64,000 bases of DNA from Nitrosococcus wardiae (GCF_004421105.1 NZ_CP038033.1:577659-641658); one strand, 5' to 3'. Counted from the stretch's first letter, positions 8,512 through 21,403 are shown. The notes: generated from the sequence alone by a model not told the origin. Numbers and translations: made by a program.

Positions 8512-9951
8512 CTAACCTAATACCGCCATGCATAGCCCCATTAAAGCGCCGGGAAAGATGCCCAACCCCAGTAAGGCCAGGCCATTGGCGCTCATGCCCC
8601 AACGCAGACCGGCCCCGCCTTCTAGGGAAGCAGTTTCCGTGGGGCTATCGAAGTACATGAACTTCACTACCCGAAGATAATAGAAAGCCCCAATCACGGA
8701 AAACAGCACCGCCGCCACCGCTAGCCAAATCAAGCCCTCATTCACAATGGCCATAATGACTGCCCATTTGGCATAAAAGCCTACGGTAGGCGGAACACCG
8801 GCCATGGAGAACATCAGAATAAGCATCATGAAGGCAAACCAGGGGCTGCGCTCGTTCAACCCTTTGAAATCCTCTAGCCGATCCGCTTCAAAACCCGCCC
8901 GGGAGAGAAGGATAATCATGCCAAATCCCCCTAGACTCATTAAAGCATAGACCAGAACATAAAACATGGCTGAAGCGTAGCCTTCACCCGTACCTGCCAA
9001 AATGCCTAGGAAGAGAAAACCCACATGGGAAATGGTGGAATAGGCCAGCATGCGTTTGAGGTTGCTTTGGGCAATGGCGACAAGGTTACCCAGGGCCATG
9101 GAAAGCACGGCAAGAATGATCAGCATATCCTGCCAGTGGGCCTGCACCCCGCCCAGGGCTTCCACCAATAGGCGCATGAACATGGCAAAGGCCGCGATTT
9201 TGGGGGCCGTACCAAGATAGAGGGTCACTGCCGTGGGCGCCCCATGATAAACATCCGGCAACCACATGTGGAAAGGCACGGCGCCAAATTTAAACGCGAG
9301 ACCGACCACGATGAAAACAACCCCAAAGACCAACACTTGGCTACTGCCGCCTCCTTCCCGGATGGTCTCCGCCACAGCGGCCACATGGAGATCGCCGGTG
9401 GCGCCGTAGATCATCGACATGCCGTATAACAACATGCCTGAAGCCAAAGCACCCAACACAAAATATTTCATGGCCGCTTCGGTGGCCCAACTGTTATCCC
9501 GGCGCAAAGCCACCATGGCGTACTGACTGAGGGAAAGCAGCTCCAAACCTAAATAAAGGACCAAAAAGTGGTGGGCCGAAGCGAGGACCATCATTCCCAA
9601 CATCCCAAAAAGGCCCAGCACATAGTATTCGCCCTTATCCAGGTCTCTCGCCTGTAGATAGCTGCGGGAATAGAGAAATACCGCGAAAACAATTAAATAA
9701 ATAAATAGTTTTAAGGTATCGCTCAGGGGATCCTTAATGTAGCTGCCACTAAAAGTGATACTTTGGGAGGAAAAATCTGAATAATAAAAGGTCAGTAGCG
9801 CAACGATGATAAGAGTTAATTGAGTCAGTCTATAGGCGATTTTGCCACTTTGCTCACCACTATAAGCCACGGCTAACAAAAGTACGCAGCCCATGATAAG
9901 GACAAATATCTCTGGTAACGCAGGCAGAAAAGCCGGTATATCGAAATTCAT
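8512..9951 (-). CDS. nuoN: NADH-quinone oxidoreductase subunit N
   Basis: One of the three large antiporter-like membrane subunits of complex I, forming a proton channel in the inner membrane. The 479 residues contain about 14 hydrophobic helices. The family core is visible: [19 protein letters not shown] with the key Glu, [20 protein letters not shown] with the channel Lys/His, and [19 protein letters not shown]. It is the last nuo gene, 49 bases after nuoM, and is followed by the quinone-oxidoreductase-like gene. Confidence 0.95.
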   Translation of the reverse strand: MNFDIPAFLPALPEIFVLIMGCVLLLAVAYSGEQSGKIAYRLTQLTLIIVALLTFYYSDFSSQSITFSGSYIKDPLSDTLKLFIYLIVFAVFLYSRSYLQARDLDKGEYYVLGLFGMLGMMVLASAHHFLVLYLGLELLSLSQYAMVALRRDNSWATEAAMKYFVLGALASGMLLYGMSMIYGATGDLHVAAVAETIREGGGSSQVLVFGVVFIVVGLAFKFGAVPFHMWLPDVYHGAPTAVTLYLGTAPKIAAFAMFMRLLVEALGGVQAHWQDMLIILAVLSMALGNLVAIAQSNLKRMLAYSTISHVGFLFLGILAGTGEGYASAMFYVLVYALMSLGGFGMIILLSRAGFEADRLEDFKGLNERSPWFAFMMLILMFSMAGVPPTVGFYAKWAVIMAIVNEGLIWLAVAAVLFSVIGAFYYLRVVKFMYFDSPTETASLEGGAGLRWGMSANGLALLGLGIFPGALMGLCMAVLG

Positions 9952-10000
9952 CGTGTCACTTCTTTCAAATACAAGGGGAAGCGAAAATCGCAGCCCACTA

Positions 10001-11515
10001 TTAAACCAGTTTTGATGCCGCCATCTGGGACAGCAGATGTTCTATGGAAGCATGCATCACTTCCAGCAGGGGTTGGGGCCACACGCCCAGCAACAACACC
10101 GCTGCGGCCAACGATCCCAACACCAGAAATTCCCGTGAGTTAAGGTCCTTCAAAGCCGCCACATTATCATTAGCGACCTCGCCGAAGACCACCCGCTTCA
10201 CCATCCAAAGGCTATAGGCAGCACCCAAGATAAGCGTCATTGATGCCAAGAAGGCATACCAAAAATCGGCCTGAAAAGCACCCAGAATAACCAAGAACTC
10301 ACCGACAAAACCGGAGGTCCCTGGCAAACCGGCATTGGCCATGGCAAACAAAACCATAAAGGAGGCAAAGACCGGCATGGTATTGACCACACCGCCATAA
10401 TCCTTAATCATTCGGGTGTGCATCCGGTCATATAAAACCCCAACACACAAAAACATCGCCGCAGAAACGAGGCCATGGGAGATCATCTGTACCAACGCCC
10501 CCTCTAGACCCATAACGGCTCCTTCACCTTCAACACCCCGAGCAAAAATAACAAAAGCAATAAATAGTCCCAGGGTTACAAACCCCATATGGGCGATACT
10601 GGAGTAGGCGATAAGTTTCTTGAGATCTTCCTGCACCATCGCCACCAAACCGATATACACCACCGCAATGAGGGAGAGGGCAATAATGAGCCAATTCAAC
10701 GCCAGGCTCGCATCGGGGGCAATTGGCAAGCTAAACCGCATAAAGCCATAGGCGCCTATTTTCAAAGTAATCGCGGCCAATATCACCGATCCCCCCGTCG
10801 GTGCTTCCACGTGGGCATCGGGCAACCAAGTATGCACCGGCCACATGGGCACCTTCACCGCGAAGGCAAGCAAAAAAGCCAAAAATAGCGCGACTTGAGC
10901 CTGCATTCCCAAGGGTGCCTGATGAAATTCCAATATGGAAAAGCCATCGGTAACACTGCGCAAATAGAGCAGCGCCAGCAGGAGAAAAACAGAGCCTAAA
11001 AAAGTATAAAGAAAGAACTTAAGGGTCGCATAGATTCGGTTTGGCCCCCCCCAAATTCCAATAATCAAAAATAAGGGAATTAACATCCCCTCAAAAAAGA
11101 CATAAAACAGCACCCCATCTAGGGCCGCAAAAACACCATTCATGAGCCCTTCCATTATCAGGAAGGCAGCCATATATTGCGCCAGCTTGTGCTGGATAAC
11201 CTGCCAACCGGCTATCACTACCAGTACGGTGGAAAAGGTGGTCAGGATGATGAGCGGCATAGAAATGCCATCCACCCCGAGATGGTAATACACCTTGAAG
11301 GTTTCAATCCAAGCAGCCTTCTCTTGAAATTGCATGGCAGCCGTGGTGGTATCAAAGCCCGTGTATAACGACCAGCTCACCACAAAGCTCAATCCTGAAA
11401 CCCATAGTGCCAGCCAACGAACACGATCTACCCGGTTACCCATGGCCAATACTAGGAGGCCTCCTAGAATGGGCATCCAGATAACCAGGGAGAGAAGTGG
11501 CAATCCAGAAAACAT
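10001..11515 (-). CDS. nuoM: NADH-quinone oxidoreductase subunit M
   Basis: Antiporter-like proton-pumping membrane subunit of complex I, 504 residues with about 14 transmembrane helices. Signature segments are [33 protein letters not shown] with the conserved Glu, [20 protein letters not shown], and [19 protein letters not shown]. The gene starts 3 bases after nuoL ends, in line with tight cotranscription. Confidence 0.96.
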   Translation of the reverse strand: MFSGLPLLSLVIWMPILGGLLVLAMGNRVDRVRWLALWVSGLSFVVSWSLYTGFDTTTAAMQFQEKAAWIETFKVYYHLGVDGISMPLIILTTFSTVLVVIAGWQVIQHKLAQYMAAFLIMEGLMNGVFAALDGVLFYVFFEGMLIPLFLIIGIWGGPNRIYATLKFFLYTFLGSVFLLLALLYLRSVTDGFSILEFHQAPLGMQAQVALFLAFLLAFAVKVPMWPVHTWLPDAHVEAPTGGSVILAAITLKIGAYGFMRFSLPIAPDASLALNWLIIALSLIAVVYIGLVAMVQEDLKKLIAYSSIAHMGFVTLGLFIAFVIFARGVEGEGAVMGLEGALVQMISHGLVSAAMFLCVGVLYDRMHTRMIKDYGGVVNTMPVFASFMVLFAMANAGLPGTSGFVGEFLVILGAFQADFWYAFLASMTLILGAAYSLWMVKRVVFGEVANDNVAALKDLNSREFLVLGSLAAAVLLLGVWPQPLLEVMHASIEHLLSQMAASKLV

Positions 11516-11518
11516 TCC

Positions 11519-13474
11519 CTAGCCCCCGTAAATAACAAAACCGCCGATAAAAAGAAGCAATCCTAAAATCATGGCAAAGGCATAATGGAATAGGTAACCG
11601 GATTGCACATAACGAACTATCTTGGCTATAGCTCCCACCATTCGCGCCGTTCCATTGACGATCAAGCCGTCAATCAATACTCGGTCTCCAAACTGGTAAA
11701 GCATCGAACCGGTACGGCGCGCTCCACCTGCAAAGACAATTTCATTAAAGCGATCAAAACCATATTTATTGTTTAAGGCCCAATAAATCAGGCCCAAGCG
11801 CGCCTGCAGTTGCTCCGGCAGTTGGGGCCGAACGAGATACAAATACCAAGCCGCCACCACGCCAGCCATGGCTAGGGCAAAGGGAGCCCCCTGAAAGCCA
11901 TGGAGGGCAAAAGCCATTGCCCCATGAAATTCAGCCCCTACCGCCGCCAGTACATCGTGTGCCGGTGAAACCACAACTGCCTCAGCAAAAAAGCCGCCAA
12001 ACAAGATCGGCTCAATATAAAAGCCTGCAACCACCGAGGGTATGGCCAACAATATCAGGGGAGCGGTGACTACGGCCGGGGATTCTTTTAAGTGTTCTTG
12101 GGTATGGTGATCCATCCGTTCCTTACCATGAAAGGTGAGAAACAGCATCCGAAAGGTATAAAAGGCGGTGATAAATACGCCGGAAAGCACCATCACGTAA
12201 GCAAAACCAGCTCCCGGAAGCTCGGAAGCATGGACGGCTTCAATAATGGAATCCTTGGAGAAAAACCCAGAAAAACCTGGAAAGCCGATCAGCGCCAACG
12301 CCCCCAACATGGAGGTCCAATAGGTAATGGGCATATATTTTTTAAGCCCACCCATTTTGCGCATATCCTGCTCGTGGTGCATGGCAATAATAACGGAACC
12401 TGCCCCCAGGAAGAGCAACGCCTTAAAAAAGGCGTGAGTCATGAGATGAAACATCCCCGCCGCGTAAGCGGAAACACCCAGGGCGACCGTCATATATCCT
12501 AGCTGCGACAAAGTGGAGTAAGCGATCACCCGCTTGATGTCATTCTGAACAATACCTATCAGCCCCATGAAAAAGGCGGTAATGGCCCCAATGATGAGAA
12601 TCACGCTCAGTGCGGTCTCGGACATTTCGTAGATCGGCGACATCCGGGCGACCATAAAAATACCCGCGGTCACCATGGTCGCCGCATGGATAAGCGCCGA
12701 AATGGGGGTAGGGCCTTCCATGGAATCAGGCAACCAGACATGCAAGGGGACCTGTGCCGATTTCCCCATGGCGCCAATGAACAGCAAAATGCCTATTACG
12801 GTAAGCACCGACCAGGCAGCATCCGGCCAGAGAGCAATGGTTTCCGCCGCCAGCGTAGGAACCGCGGCGAATACTTCCGTGTAAGCCAAGCTGCCCGTAT
12901 ACATCAGCACGCAGGCAATCCCCAGCAAAAAGCCAAAATCCCCCACCCGGTTCACCAAAAAGGCTTTAAGGTTGGCGTAAATAGCAGATTCCCGCTTATA
13001 CCAAAAACCTATCAACAGATAGGACACCAACCCCACCGCTTCCCATCCAAAAAAGAGCTGGAGGAAATTGTTCGCCATGACCAGCATGAGCATGGAAAAG
13101 GTGAACAGGGCAATATAGCTAAAAAAGCGCTGATAGCCCGGATCATCCGCCATGTAGCCGATGGTATAGATGTGCACCATTAAAGAGACAAAAGTCACCA
13201 CCACCATCATTAAGGCGCTTAGGCGATCAATCAGGAAACCAACTTCCAAGCGCAGCTCGCCAATGGCAGCCCAAGTGTAGACGGCTTCATTATAGGTGAC
13301 CCCATCCACAACCACCTGCTTAAACACCATCAAGGATAACAGGAACGCAATCGCCACACCGGCAATCGTGACCCGATGGGACCAACGGCGCCCAATTTTT
13401 TTCCCAAATAAACCGGCAGTGACACTGCCGATTAAAGGCGCAAGCACAATTCCAAGAGTTTGGGCTTCCATCAT
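11519..13474 (-). CDS. nuoL: NADH-quinone oxidoreductase subunit L
   Basis: The distal antiporter-like subunit of complex I, with the long amphipathic C-terminal helix that clamps the membrane arm. At 651 residues it is larger than NuoM and NuoN, as expected. Visible motifs are FFGWEAVGLVSYLLIGFWY, GKSAQVPLHVWLPDSMEGPTP and IKRVIAYSTLSQLGYM. Two adjacent ATG codons (13474 and 13471) could start translation. The C-terminal part after about residue 540 contains a charged stretch and a last hydrophobic helix matching the lateral helix and its anchor. Confidence 0.96.
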   Translation of the reverse strand: MMEAQTLGIVLAPLIGSVTAGLFGKKIGRRWSHRVTIAGVAIAFLLSLMVFKQVVVDGVTYNEAVYTWAAIGELRLEVGFLIDRLSALMMVVVTFVSLMVHIYTIGYMADDPGYQRFFSYIALFTFSMLMLVMANNFLQLFFGWEAVGLVSYLLIGFWYKRESAIYANLKAFLVNRVGDFGFLLGIACVLMYTGSLAYTEVFAAVPTLAAETIALWPDAAWSVLTVIGILLFIGAMGKSAQVPLHVWLPDSMEGPTPISALIHAATMVTAGIFMVARMSPIYEMSETALSVILIIGAITAFFMGLIGIVQNDIKRVIAYSTLSQLGYMTVALGVSAYAAGMFHLMTHAFFKALLFLGAGSVIIAMHHEQDMRKMGGLKKYMPITYWTSMLGALALIGFPGFSGFFSKDSIIEAVHASELPGAGFAYVMVLSGVFITAFYTFRMLFLTFHGKERMDHHTQEHLKESPAVVTAPLILLAIPSVVAGFYIEPILFGGFFAEAVVVSPAHDVLAAVGAEFHGAMAFALHGFQGAPFALAMAGVVAAWYLYLVRPQLPEQLQARLGLIYWALNNKYGFDRFNEIVFAGGARRTGSMLYQFGDRVLIDGLIVNGTARMVGAIAKIVRYVQSGYLFHYAFAMILGLLLFIGGFVIYGG

Positions 13475-13476
13475 GC

Positions 13477-13782
13477 TTAGCCCTTCAAATTATCCAAATC
13501 ACCCACATTAATGGTCTGTCGATTGCGGAATAAGACCACCAGGATCGCCAAACCAATAGCGCTCTCTGCCGCAGCGACTGTCAGTATGAAAAAGACAAAA
13601 ACTTGACCGGCCATATCTTCTAAAAAATGAGAGAAGGCCACAAAGTTCATGTTAACCGCCAGTAGCATGAGTTCAATGGACATCAAAAGAATGATGATAT
13701 TTTTCCGATTGAGAAAAATTCCCGCGACAGAGAGGCAAAACAATAATGCCCCTAAAATCAAAAAATCTGATAATGCAATCAT
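13477..13782 (-). CDS. nuoK: NADH-quinone oxidoreductase subunit K
   Basis: A small, three-helix membrane subunit of complex I (101 residues, standard length). The conserved helix-embedded glutamates that form part of the proton path lie in [18 protein letters not shown] and [15 protein letters not shown]. It is tightly packed between nuoJ (7-base gap) and nuoL (2-base gap). Confidence 0.95.
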   Translation of the reverse strand: MIALSDFLILGALLFCLSVAGIFLNRKNIIILLMSIELMLLAVNMNFVAFSHFLEDMAGQVFVFFILTVAAAESAIGLAILVVLFRNRQTINVGDLDNLKG

Positions 13783-13789
13783 TTTTGGT

Positions 13790-14395
13790 TTAATTTGTTT
13801 TTTGGGTCTTTTCGGCAGCCATCTTGACCAATCTAACTCGATCTTGACGCCGTACCCGTATCTGCTGTACTGGGTCCTGAGCCTTGCTGGTACGACGCCG
13901 TAAAGTTAGCGCAATAGCCGCAACAATAGCCACCAAGAGGATGACCGAAGCCAATTCGAAGGGGTAAACGTAAACGGTATAAAGCAGATTACCTAGCTCT
14001 TTCGTATTGCTGTAGTCAGGCCCCTGGGGGGGAGGTGAAGTGAACTGTTCAAGGCCAAAATTTTCTGCCCCCAGTACCGCCACCATTTCAAAGGCAATTA
14101 GCGCTGCCACTAGAAACCCTACCGGCAAGTATCGGGCAAAACCCTCCCGCAGGGGGGCAAGATTGATGTCCAACATCATGACCACGAACAAGAACAACAC
14201 CATTACCGCGCCAATATAAACCAGCACCAGGACAATGGCTAGAAACTCGGCTTCGAGCAAAAGCCAGATAGCGGCACTGGTAAAAAAAGCCAAGACTAAA
14301 AACAAGGCTGCTCGCACAGGATTGCGGACAGTGATAACCATGGTCGCCGCAAACAGCAAAATGGCGGCGAAGCTGTAGAATAGGATCTTTTCCAT
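13790..14395 (-). CDS. nuoJ: NADH-quinone oxidoreductase subunit J
   Basis: Five-helix membrane subunit of complex I (201 residues). The hallmark helix with its pi-bulge reads [20 protein letters not shown]. The C-terminal tail is basic ([20 protein letters not shown]) and probably cytoplasmic. It lies between nuoI (25-base gap) and nuoK. Confidence 0.94.
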   Translation of the reverse strand: MEKILFYSFAAILLFAATMVITVRNPVRAALFLVLAFFTSAAIWLLLEAEFLAIVLVLVYIGAVMVLFLFVVMMLDINLAPLREGFARYLPVGFLVAALIAFEMVAVLGAENFGLEQFTSPPPQGPDYSNTKELGNLLYTVYVYPFELASVILLVAIVAAIALTLRRRTSKAQDPVQQIRVRRQDRVRLVKMAAEKTQKTN

Positions 14396-14420
14396 GGGTA
14401 GCTCGGGACTCTACACTAGG

Positions 14421-14909
14421 TTAACGGTAGGGTGCATCAGCGGCCCTATCGGCAGCAATCTGGGCTTCGTACTTGTCACCAAGCGCCAATAACTGCTCTT
14501 TATGGAGGATGTGCTCGCCCCGCTCTTCAAAATGAAAATCAAGAACCCGAGTCTCCACAATAGAATCAACTGGGCAAGATTCCTCGCAAAAGCCGCAATA
14601 AATGCACTTGAAAAGATCAATATCATAAAGCGTCGTACGCCGAGTCCCATCTTCCCGCTGTTCGGAATCAATGGTGATGGCTAAAGCAGGACAAACCGCT
14701 TCACAGAGCTTACAAGCGATACAACGCTCTTCGCCATTGGGATAACGACGCAACGCATGGAGACCACGAAATCGGGGTGATTGAGGCGTCCGTTCCTCCG
14801 GGAATTGGACCGTTACTTTTCTTGAGAACAAATAACGCCCCGTCAACTTAAGACCAAGCAACAATTCCCAAAGTAGAAAACTTTTAAAATACGAACGCAG
14901 GGTATTCAT
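14421..14909 (-). CDS. nuoI: NADH-quinone oxidoreductase subunit I
   Basis: Peripheral-arm subunit that carries two [4Fe-4S] clusters (N6a and N6b) relaying electrons towards NuoB. The 162 residues contain two ferredoxin motifs, [16 protein letters not shown] and [16 protein letters not shown], each with the four cysteines in the CxxCxxCxxxCP pattern. The N-terminal amphipathic helix (about residues 5-25) anchors it on the membrane arm. Start ATG 14909; 12 bases after the nuoH stop. Confidence 0.96.
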   Translation of the reverse strand: MNTLRSYFKSFLLWELLLGLKLTGRYLFSRKVTVQFPEERTPQSPRFRGLHALRRYPNGEERCIACKLCEAVCPALAITIDSEQREDGTRRTTLYDIDLFKCIYCGFCEESCPVDSIVETRVLDFHFEERGEHILHKEQLLALGDKYEAQIAADRAADAPYR

Positions 14910-14921
14910 AATGATTACTCT

Positions 14922-15935
14922 TTACGCAAACCAGGGGCCTAACTGAGCGACCCGCGCACCTCCTACTACCAGCAACCAAACAATAGTAATAGGAATAAAT
15001 ACCTTCCAACCGAGACGCATGATTTGATCGTATCGGTAACGAGGGAAAGTGGCCCGCATCCAAAGATAAAAGAATAAGAATATCGCCGTCTTGATTAGGA
15101 ACCAGACAATACCGGGCACCCCTTCAAAGGCGGCTTCCAGCGGGGTTCCCTGAAAGGGGGACAGCCATCCACCTAAAAACATCAAAGAGGCGAGCGCCGA
15201 TATCAGGATCATCTCGATGTATTCAGCAAGGAAAAACAAGGCAAAAGCCATGCCGGAATATTCTACATGGAAACCGGCGACGATCTCCGATTCCCCCTCT
15301 GCAACATCGAAAGGAGCCCGATTGGTCTCGGCTACCCCCGAAATAAAATAAATTAGAAGCAAGGGGAATAAAGGTAGCCAGAACCAGTGCCATAAACCGC
15401 CCTCCTGGGCCTGGACAATCTCGCCAAGATTAAGGCTGCCACCGGCGATCAGTACCCCCACCAGGGCAAAGCCCATGGCGATTTCATAGGCGACGACTTG
15501 AGCCGCAGAACGCATGGCTCCCAGAAAAGCATACTTAGAATTAGAAGCCCAACCCGCCAAAATCACACCATACACACTCATAGAACCAATGGCGAGAATA
15601 TAAAGCAGGCCAGCATTGATATCCGCCAGCACTAGATGGGCGTCAAAGGGGATCACCGCCCAAACGGCAAGGGCAGGAGCAATAGCCAGCACCGGCGCCA
15701 ACAAAAATAGAAACCGATTGGCGCTTGCCGGAATAATAATTTCCTTAAGAAGGAGCTTAACGGTATCCGCAATAGGCTGCAGCCAACCGCGGGGGCCAAC
15801 GCGATTCGGTCCCACCCGAACTTGCATATAGCCAATGATTTTCCGCTCAGCAAAAGTCAACCAAGCGACCGTTAATATCAACGGCGTCACGATAGCCGTG
15901 ATTTTCATGAGAATCGAAAATACAGAGTCCATCAT
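14922..15935 (-). CDS. nuoH: NADH-quinone oxidoreductase subunit H
   Basis: Membrane subunit at the junction with the peripheral arm; together with NuoB and NuoD it forms the quinone chamber. The first double ATG after the nuoG stop (15935, 15932) gives [12 protein letters not shown] and 337 residues; a longer open frame reaching back into nuoG is unlikely. Family motifs are [41 protein letters not shown] and [13 protein letters not shown]. About eight hydrophobic helices are visible. Confidence 0.95.
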   Translation of the reverse strand: MMDSVFSILMKITAIVTPLILTVAWLTFAERKIIGYMQVRVGPNRVGPRGWLQPIADTVKLLLKEIIIPASANRFLFLLAPVLAIAPALAVWAVIPFDAHLVLADINAGLLYILAIGSMSVYGVILAGWASNSKYAFLGAMRSAAQVVAYEIAMGFALVGVLIAGGSLNLGEIVQAQEGGLWHWFWLPLFPLLLIYFISGVAETNRAPFDVAEGESEIVAGFHVEYSGMAFALFFLAEYIEMILISALASLMFLGGWLSPFQGTPLEAAFEGVPGIVWFLIKTAIFLFFYLWMRATFPRYRYDQIMRLGWKVFIPITIVWLLVVGGARVAQLGPWFA

Positions 15936-15939
15936 ACCC

Positions 15940-18327
15940 CTACTCCGTCCCAGAGACCTTAATCGGCGCAAATGACGCCCCCAAAGCGGCGGCCTCTGCA
16001 AAACCGGCGGCTAAGCGCAGACATCCCTCTGCCACGGAGTCATCAATCACAAGGGGCAAAGTGACTTGCGCACCCCCCTGGCTAACTCGAACCCGCTTAG
16101 CGCCACTTAGACCGAGTCGAGAGGCGTCGGCACTATGCATATAAGCTCGCCGAGCGGCCAGGCCATCCGGAGTTTCCTGCAATACTTGGCTGCGCCGAAC
16201 CAATCCGTCCGTGCCATAAATAGCCACTTCCGCGATCCGCACTAGCTCACCGTTATCCTTGGTATGCCCAAAGTCAAGGGATTCTGGACGCCACGGGCTT
16301 ATCCCCGGGGGCTTGATGGCATTCTCGATTTGACCACGCAGCTCATCATGGATCTCTTCAGAGGAAAGGTAATCGAATCCTGGGATCTGCAATATATTGG
16401 CAAGGACTCGCAACACTTTCCAAGCGGGGCGCGCCTCTCCCGGTGGGCTGACTGCTCCAGAAAAACTCTGCCAGCGACCTTCCGCATTGACATAAGCTCC
16501 CGAGGTCTCAACAAAGGTTCCGATAGGCAATAACACATCGGCGTACTCAAGCATGGCAGGGCTGCGAAAAGCCGTTAAGGAAACCACAAAGTCCGCATTC
16601 CCCAAGGCCTTCTGAGCCAACAGCGGGTTGGCACAGTCGAATTCAGGCTCAACGGCCAACAGTAGAAAACCGCGGAGATCCCTTTCCAACATGGCCTGCC
16701 CATGGAGCCCTCGCACCGGCAAACGACCGCCACCGGGCCCGCGATGGGGAAGGGCACCGGCCAAAGCCGCCCCTACCCCATTACCCCCAGAGGGGAAAAA
16801 CCCCAATTGGCATCCACTCAGCTCACCGACCAAACCCGCCAAGGCTCGCAGCACGGACAAATCAGGATGCCCTTCTGCCAATCCCCCTAGGAAAACCCGT
16901 CCGCGCAAAGCATTAGCCAACTGATCGGCCATTGCCTGCTCCGTCTCCGAAGGCTGAATATCGGCCAATAGAGAAGCCCACCCGGCCTCCAAGGCCTCCC
17001 CCCGGCTCTCCGCCAAGCTCTTAGCAATGCCCGCCAGGGCACGAACCATACCCTCAGGTCCTGTAATCACCTTCTCCGCGACGGGGAAATGCATTGGATA
17101 ATCCACGGGATTAATAAACATCAGGGCCGCGCCCTGAAGGGCTGCTTTGCGAAAGCGCACCCCAAATAAAGGTTGTTCTTTTTGAACGTTGGCCCCCACG
17201 ATTAGAATGCAGTCCGACTGCTCCATTTCTTCAATAGTGCAGCCCAGAGGTGCAGTCTGTGGTTCAGATTCCTGGTCACGAAAATCTTGTCGGCGCAGGC
17301 GATGATCAACATTATTACTATGCAGACCCCGCATCAATCTCTGAAATAGATAGAGTTCCTCCACGGTCGCGCAGGGAGAGGCAAGGCCCCCTAATTGAGT
17401 ACTCCCCGCATCTTCAGCAACCCGCTGAAGCCCCTTGGCGGCTGCTTCCAGGGCTTCTTCCCAGTCACTTTCCTGCCACTGACCCTCCCGCTTAACCAGC
17501 GGCCGGTGTAACCGCTCTTTATGGGCTAGTCCGTGGCAGCTATAGCGATCCCGATCGGCAATCCAGGTTTCATTGACCGCTTCGTTATCCCGCGGAACAA
17601 CACGCATCACTTCATTGCGCCGTACATGCAGCTCAATGTTGGTGCCCACACTATCATGGGGGGAAATAGCAGGGTGCCCAATCATTTCCCAAGCCCGTGC
17701 CCGGTAGCGAAAAGGCTTGTCTGTCAGCGCTCCCACGGGGCAGAGGTCAATCACATTCCCTGACAATTCCGATACCAAGCTGTGCTCAATATAAGTGCCA
17801 ATCTCCATGTGCTCACCACGGCCCGTCGCTCCCAGTTCCTTAATACCGGCAACCTCTTGACCGAAGCGAACACAGCGGGTGCAGTGAATACAGCGCGTTA
17901 AGTCGGTTTGAATCAGCGGGCCAATGTCCTTGTCTTTCACCACCCGCTTACGCTCGGTAAAGCGGGAGATATCATTGCCATAGTCCATGGCCAGATCTTG
18001 TAACTCGCACTCGCCCCCTTGATCACAGATAGGACAATCCAAAGGATGGTTAATCAACAAGAACTCCATCACTCCCTTCTGCGCCGCAATGGCGCGGGGT
18101 GAATCGGTAAATACCTTCATCCCATCCGCCACTGGGGTAGCGCAAGCAGGCATAGGCTTTCTAGCTTTCTCGACCTCTACCAAACACATCCGACAATTGG
18201 CAGCGATCGACAACTTTTTGTGATAGCAGAACCGAGGGATGTAAATGCCAGCCTCATCAGCCGCCTGGATGACCATCTTCCCGGCTTCTACGTGGAACTC
18301 AGTGCCATCAATCTCAATCTTGACCAT
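15940..18327 (-). CDS. nuoG: NADH-quinone oxidoreductase subunit G
   Basis: The large iron-sulfur subunit of the NADH-oxidising arm, with an N-terminal 2Fe-2S domain and a molybdopterin-oxidoreductase-like body. Cluster motifs appear in order: [20 protein letters not shown] and the later CATP for N1b, [18 protein letters not shown] with a His-ligated [4Fe-4S], then [16 protein letters not shown] and DLCPVGALT. It is about 795 residues. I chose ATG 18327 (MVKIEIDG). ATG 18339 immediately follows the only AGGAG, leaving no spacing, and family members start at this position. It lies just behind nuoF. Confidence 0.95.
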   Translation of the reverse strand: MVKIEIDGTEFHVEAGKMVIQAADEAGIYIPRFCYHKKLSIAANCRMCLVEVEKARKPMPACATPVADGMKVFTDSPRAIAAQKGVMEFLLINHPLDCPICDQGGECELQDLAMDYGNDISRFTERKRVVKDKDIGPLIQTDLTRCIHCTRCVRFGQEVAGIKELGATGRGEHMEIGTYIEHSLVSELSGNVIDLCPVGALTDKPFRYRARAWEMIGHPAISPHDSVGTNIELHVRRNEVMRVVPRDNEAVNETWIADRDRYSCHGLAHKERLHRPLVKREGQWQESDWEEALEAAAKGLQRVAEDAGSTQLGGLASPCATVEELYLFQRLMRGLHSNNVDHRLRRQDFRDQESEPQTAPLGCTIEEMEQSDCILIVGANVQKEQPLFGVRFRKAALQGAALMFINPVDYPMHFPVAEKVITGPEGMVRALAGIAKSLAESRGEALEAGWASLLADIQPSETEQAMADQLANALRGRVFLGGLAEGHPDLSVLRALAGLVGELSGCQLGFFPSGGNGVGAALAGALPHRGPGGGRLPVRGLHGQAMLERDLRGFLLLAVEPEFDCANPLLAQKALGNADFVVSLTAFRSPAMLEYADVLLPIGTFVETSGAYVNAEGRWQSFSGAVSPPGEARPAWKVLRVLANILQIPGFDYLSSEEIHDELRGQIENAIKPPGISPWRPESLDFGHTKDNGELVRIAEVAIYGTDGLVRRSQVLQETPDGLAARRAYMHSADASRLGLSGAKRVRVSQGGAQVTLPLVIDDSVAEGCLRLAAGFAEAAALGASFAPIKVSGTE

Positions 18328-18342
18328 TCCCGGTTTCATCTC

Positions 18343-19626
18343 CTAAGACACGCTTCCGACTAAACACCGCTTATGGTCGATGTGATATTGAAACTCATCT
18401 CGGAAGTGTTGGATAAAGCTTATGACCGGCGCTGCCGCAGCATCCCCCAAAGCACAAATGGTATGACCATCAATGTTCTGGGCTACATTGACCAATTTGT
18501 CCAAATCCTCTTGTGTCCCCTGGCCGCGCTCAATGCGGCGGACCACCCGATACAACCAACCTGTGCCTTCCCGACAAGGCGTGCATTGGCCACAGGATTC
18601 TTCATAATAAAAAGCCGAGATCCGCTCTAGGGCCCGCACCATGCAAGTGGTCTCATCCATGATGATGACTGAGCCTGCACCCAACAGGGAGCCAGCCTTA
18701 GCGAGGGAATCGTAATCCATATTCGCCGCCATGATAGCTTCTGCAGGCATTACCGGTACCGAGGTCCCCCCTGGAATAACCGCCTTCAGGGCATTCCCAT
18801 TACGCATCCCGCCTGCCAGTTCCAATAAATCTTTGAAGGGCGTTCCCATGGGCACTTCGTAATTACCCGGTCGGTTCACATGACCGGAAACGCTAAAGAT
18901 TTTGGTGCCGCCGCTGGTCGGTGTCCCTAACTTCAAAAACCACTGGCTTCCCTTCTCCAAAATTACCGGCACCGAAGCCAAACTCTCGGTATTATTAATG
19001 GTCGTAGGCCGACCATAAAGACCGAAGCCAGCAGGAAACGGCGGCTTATAGCGGGGCATGCCTTTCTTCCCCTCTAGGGATTCCATCAAAGCCGTCTCTT
19101 CGCCACAGATATAAGCGCCGGCACCGGGATGGGTGTAGAGATCAAAGTCGATCCCCGAACCCAAAATATTCTTGCCTAACAAGCCGGCCTCATAGGCTTC
19201 TTCTAAGGCAGCTTCACAGCGTTCGATGGGCTCGGCAAACTCACCCCGGATATAGTTGTAACCGACTGTTGCGCCAATGGCATAGCCGGCGATGGCCATC
19301 CCTTCAATCAATTGGTGAGGATTGTAACGCATGATATCCCGGTCTTTGAATGTACCTGGTTCCCCCTCATCCGAATTACAAAGGAGATACTTGATGCCGG
19401 ATAAATTCTGGGGCATAAAACTCCATTTCAGCCCCGTTGGGAAGCCTGCCCCGCCGCGACCTCGAAGACCAGAAGCCTTGACTTCTTCAATGATTTTGGA
19501 AGGTGGAGTCTTTTCTTTCAGGATCCGCCTCCAAACTTTATATCCCCCCACTTTGAGATAGTTTTCCAATCCCCAGGGAGGATCAAGATCCAGGGTGCGA
19601 AAACAGACTTGATTGAGAGCGATCAT
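18343..19626 (-). CDS. nuoF: NADH-quinone oxidoreductase subunit F
   Basis: NADH- and FMN-binding subunit (427 residues), the entry point for electrons in complex I. The glycine-rich NADH/FMN motifs [18 protein letters not shown] and [19 protein letters not shown] are intact. The [4Fe-4S] N3 cysteines lie in [13 protein letters not shown] plus the later cysteine in [11 protein letters not shown]. The start overlaps the nuoE stop by 4 bases. Confidence 0.97.
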   Translation of the reverse strand: MIALNQVCFRTLDLDPPWGLENYLKVGGYKVWRRILKEKTPPSKIIEEVKASGLRGRGGAGFPTGLKWSFMPQNLSGIKYLLCNSDEGEPGTFKDRDIMRYNPHQLIEGMAIAGYAIGATVGYNYIRGEFAEPIERCEAALEEAYEAGLLGKNILGSGIDFDLYTHPGAGAYICGEETALMESLEGKKGMPRYKPPFPAGFGLYGRPTTINNTESLASVPVILEKGSQWFLKLGTPTSGGTKIFSVSGHVNRPGNYEVPMGTPFKDLLELAGGMRNGNALKAVIPGGTSVPVMPAEAIMAANMDYDSLAKAGSLLGAGSVIIMDETTCMVRALERISAFYYEESCGQCTPCREGTGWLYRVVRRIERGQGTQEDLDKLVNVAQNIDGHTICALGDAAAAPVISFIQHFRDEFQYHIDHKRCLVGSVS

Positions 19627-20153
19627 TTCAGGGCCTCAAGGATTTGATCGATCTTTTCCGGAGTCAGATTTTCATGGTAGGTCCGCCCCACCATCATCAT
19701 AGGGGCGCCGCCACAGGCGCCTAGGCATTCCACTTCTTTAATCGTGAAGCGCCGATCTGGGGTTGTTTCTCCGAAACCAATCCCCAACCGCTTCCGCAAA
19801 TGAGCTATCACTTGATCAGAACCGCAAAGCTGACAAGAAATATTGGTGCAAACAGAGAGTTTATGACGTCCAACAGGCTTTAACTCAAACATGGAATAGA
19901 AGGTTGCCACCTCACAAACACTGATAGCAGGCATTTCCAAATATTCGGCGACCGCACCCACGAGTTCATTGGTTAAATAACCCCCATTAGCCGCTTGAAC
20001 AATATGCAACGCCGGAATGACCGCAGATTGTTTCTGTCCAGGGGGGTATTTCGCAATCCAATGATTGATTTGTTGGCGTACCTCTGCGGAGAGAAGGTTC
20101 TCCTCTTCTTCCAATTTTTTCAAATTCTCCTTTTCCAGTTGCCCTAGGCTCAC
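19623..20153 (-). CDS. nuoE: NADH-quinone oxidoreductase subunit E
   Basis: Thioredoxin-fold [2Fe-2S] subunit (N1a) of the NADH-oxidising arm, 176 residues. The cluster ligands lie in [10 protein letters not shown] and in [12 protein letters not shown], and the segment [17 protein letters not shown] is typical. It overlaps nuoD and nuoF by 4 bases each, showing translational coupling. Confidence 0.96.
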   Translation of the reverse strand: MSLGQLEKENLKKLEEEENLLSAEVRQQINHWIAKYPPGQKQSAVIPALHIVQAANGGYLTNELVGAVAEYLEMPAISVCEVATFYSMFELKPVGRHKLSVCTNISCQLCGSDQVIAHLRKRLGIGFGETTPDRRFTIKEVECLGACGGAPMMMVGRTYHENLTPEKIDQILEALK

Positions 20154-21403
20154 CGATCAATCTCCCCAAAAACAATATCCATCGTTCCAATAATGGCGAC
20201 TACGTCGGCAAGCATGTGGCCCTGCACCATTTCATCCATGGCTGCTAAATGGGCAAACCCCGGCGCTCGAACTTTAAGCCGGTAAGGTTTATTGGCCCCA
20301 TCCGAGATGAGATAGACCCCAAATTCACCTTTAGGCGCTTCTACCGCCGCATACACTTCACCTTCCGGGACACAATACCCTTCAGTAAACAACTTAAAGT
20401 GGTGAATCAACGCCTCCATATCATCTTTCATCTCCTCCCGCGGAGGGGGGGCGACTTTATAGTTGCCCACCATGACCGGACCTGGATTTTTTCGCAGCCA
20501 ATCCACGCACTGCTGGATAATGCGATTGGATTGGCGCATTTCTTCCACCCGTACTAAATAGCGGTCATAACAATCCCCATTGACTCCCACGGGAATATCA
20601 AAATCCAGCTGATCATAGACGGCGTAGGGCTGCTTTTTCCGTAAGTCCCACTCTACCCCCGAACCCCGCAGCATGGGACCTGTAAACCCCAACTGGAGGG
20701 CCCGCTCAGGCTCTACCACGCCAATGCCCACGGTACGCTGTTTCCAAATTCGGTTATCCGTCAGCAGGGTTTCGTACTCATCCACATAGGTAGGAAAACG
20801 AGCACTAAAATCCTCAATAAAATCAAGCAATGAACCCCGCCGATTCTGATTAAGCGCCGCTATTTCTTTTTCATCATGCCACTTGGAAGGCTGATATTGG
20901 GGCATCGTCTCCGGCAAGTCACGATAGACCCCGCCGGGGCGGTAATAAGTCGCATGCATGCGGGCCCCCGAAACGGCTTCATAGCAATCCATGAGGTCTT
21001 CCCGCTCACGAAAACAGTATAAAAATACGGTCATGGCGCCAATATCTAGCCCGTGAGCCCCTAACCACATGAGATGGTTAAGAATACGGGTGATCTCATC
21101 AAACATCACCCGAATATACTGGGCCCGCAACGGCGGCTCGATTCCAAGGAGCTTTTCAATAGCGCTCACATAGCCGTGCTCGTTGCACATCATGGACACA
21201 TAGTCCAGTCGGTCCATATAACCGATACTCTGATTAAATGGCTTGCTTTCGGCCAGCTTTTCCGTAGCTCGATGCAACAGACCCACATGGGGATCAGCTC
21301 GCTGGATGACCTCTCCATCCATCTCTAGCACTAACCGCAAAACCCCATGGGCCGCCGGATGTTGCGGGCCAAAATTAAGGGTGAAATTTCGGATCTCAGC
21401 CAT
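20150..21403 (-). CDS. nuoD: NADH-quinone oxidoreductase subunit D
   Basis: The 49-kDa-type subunit lining the quinone site, related to [NiFe] hydrogenase large subunits but without metal-binding cysteines. The 417 residues show [20 protein letters not shown] with the quinone-contacting His, [12 protein letters not shown], and the C-terminal [18 protein letters not shown]. It is a separate gene from nuoC, overlapping it by 8 bases, unlike the fused nuoCD of E. coli. Confidence 0.97.
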   Translation of the reverse strand: MAEIRNFTLNFGPQHPAAHGVLRLVLEMDGEVIQRADPHVGLLHRATEKLAESKPFNQSIGYMDRLDYVSMMCNEHGYVSAIEKLLGIEPPLRAQYIRVMFDEITRILNHLMWLGAHGLDIGAMTVFLYCFREREDLMDCYEAVSGARMHATYYRPGGVYRDLPETMPQYQPSKWHDEKEIAALNQNRRGSLLDFIEDFSARFPTYVDEYETLLTDNRIWKQRTVGIGVVEPERALQLGFTGPMLRGSGVEWDLRKKQPYAVYDQLDFDIPVGVNGDCYDRYLVRVEEMRQSNRIIQQCVDWLRKNPGPVMVGNYKVAPPPREEMKDDMEALIHHFKLFTEGYCVPEGEVYAAVEAPKGEFGVYLISDGANKPYRLKVRAPGFAHLAAMDEMVQGHMLADVVAIIGTMDIVFGEIDR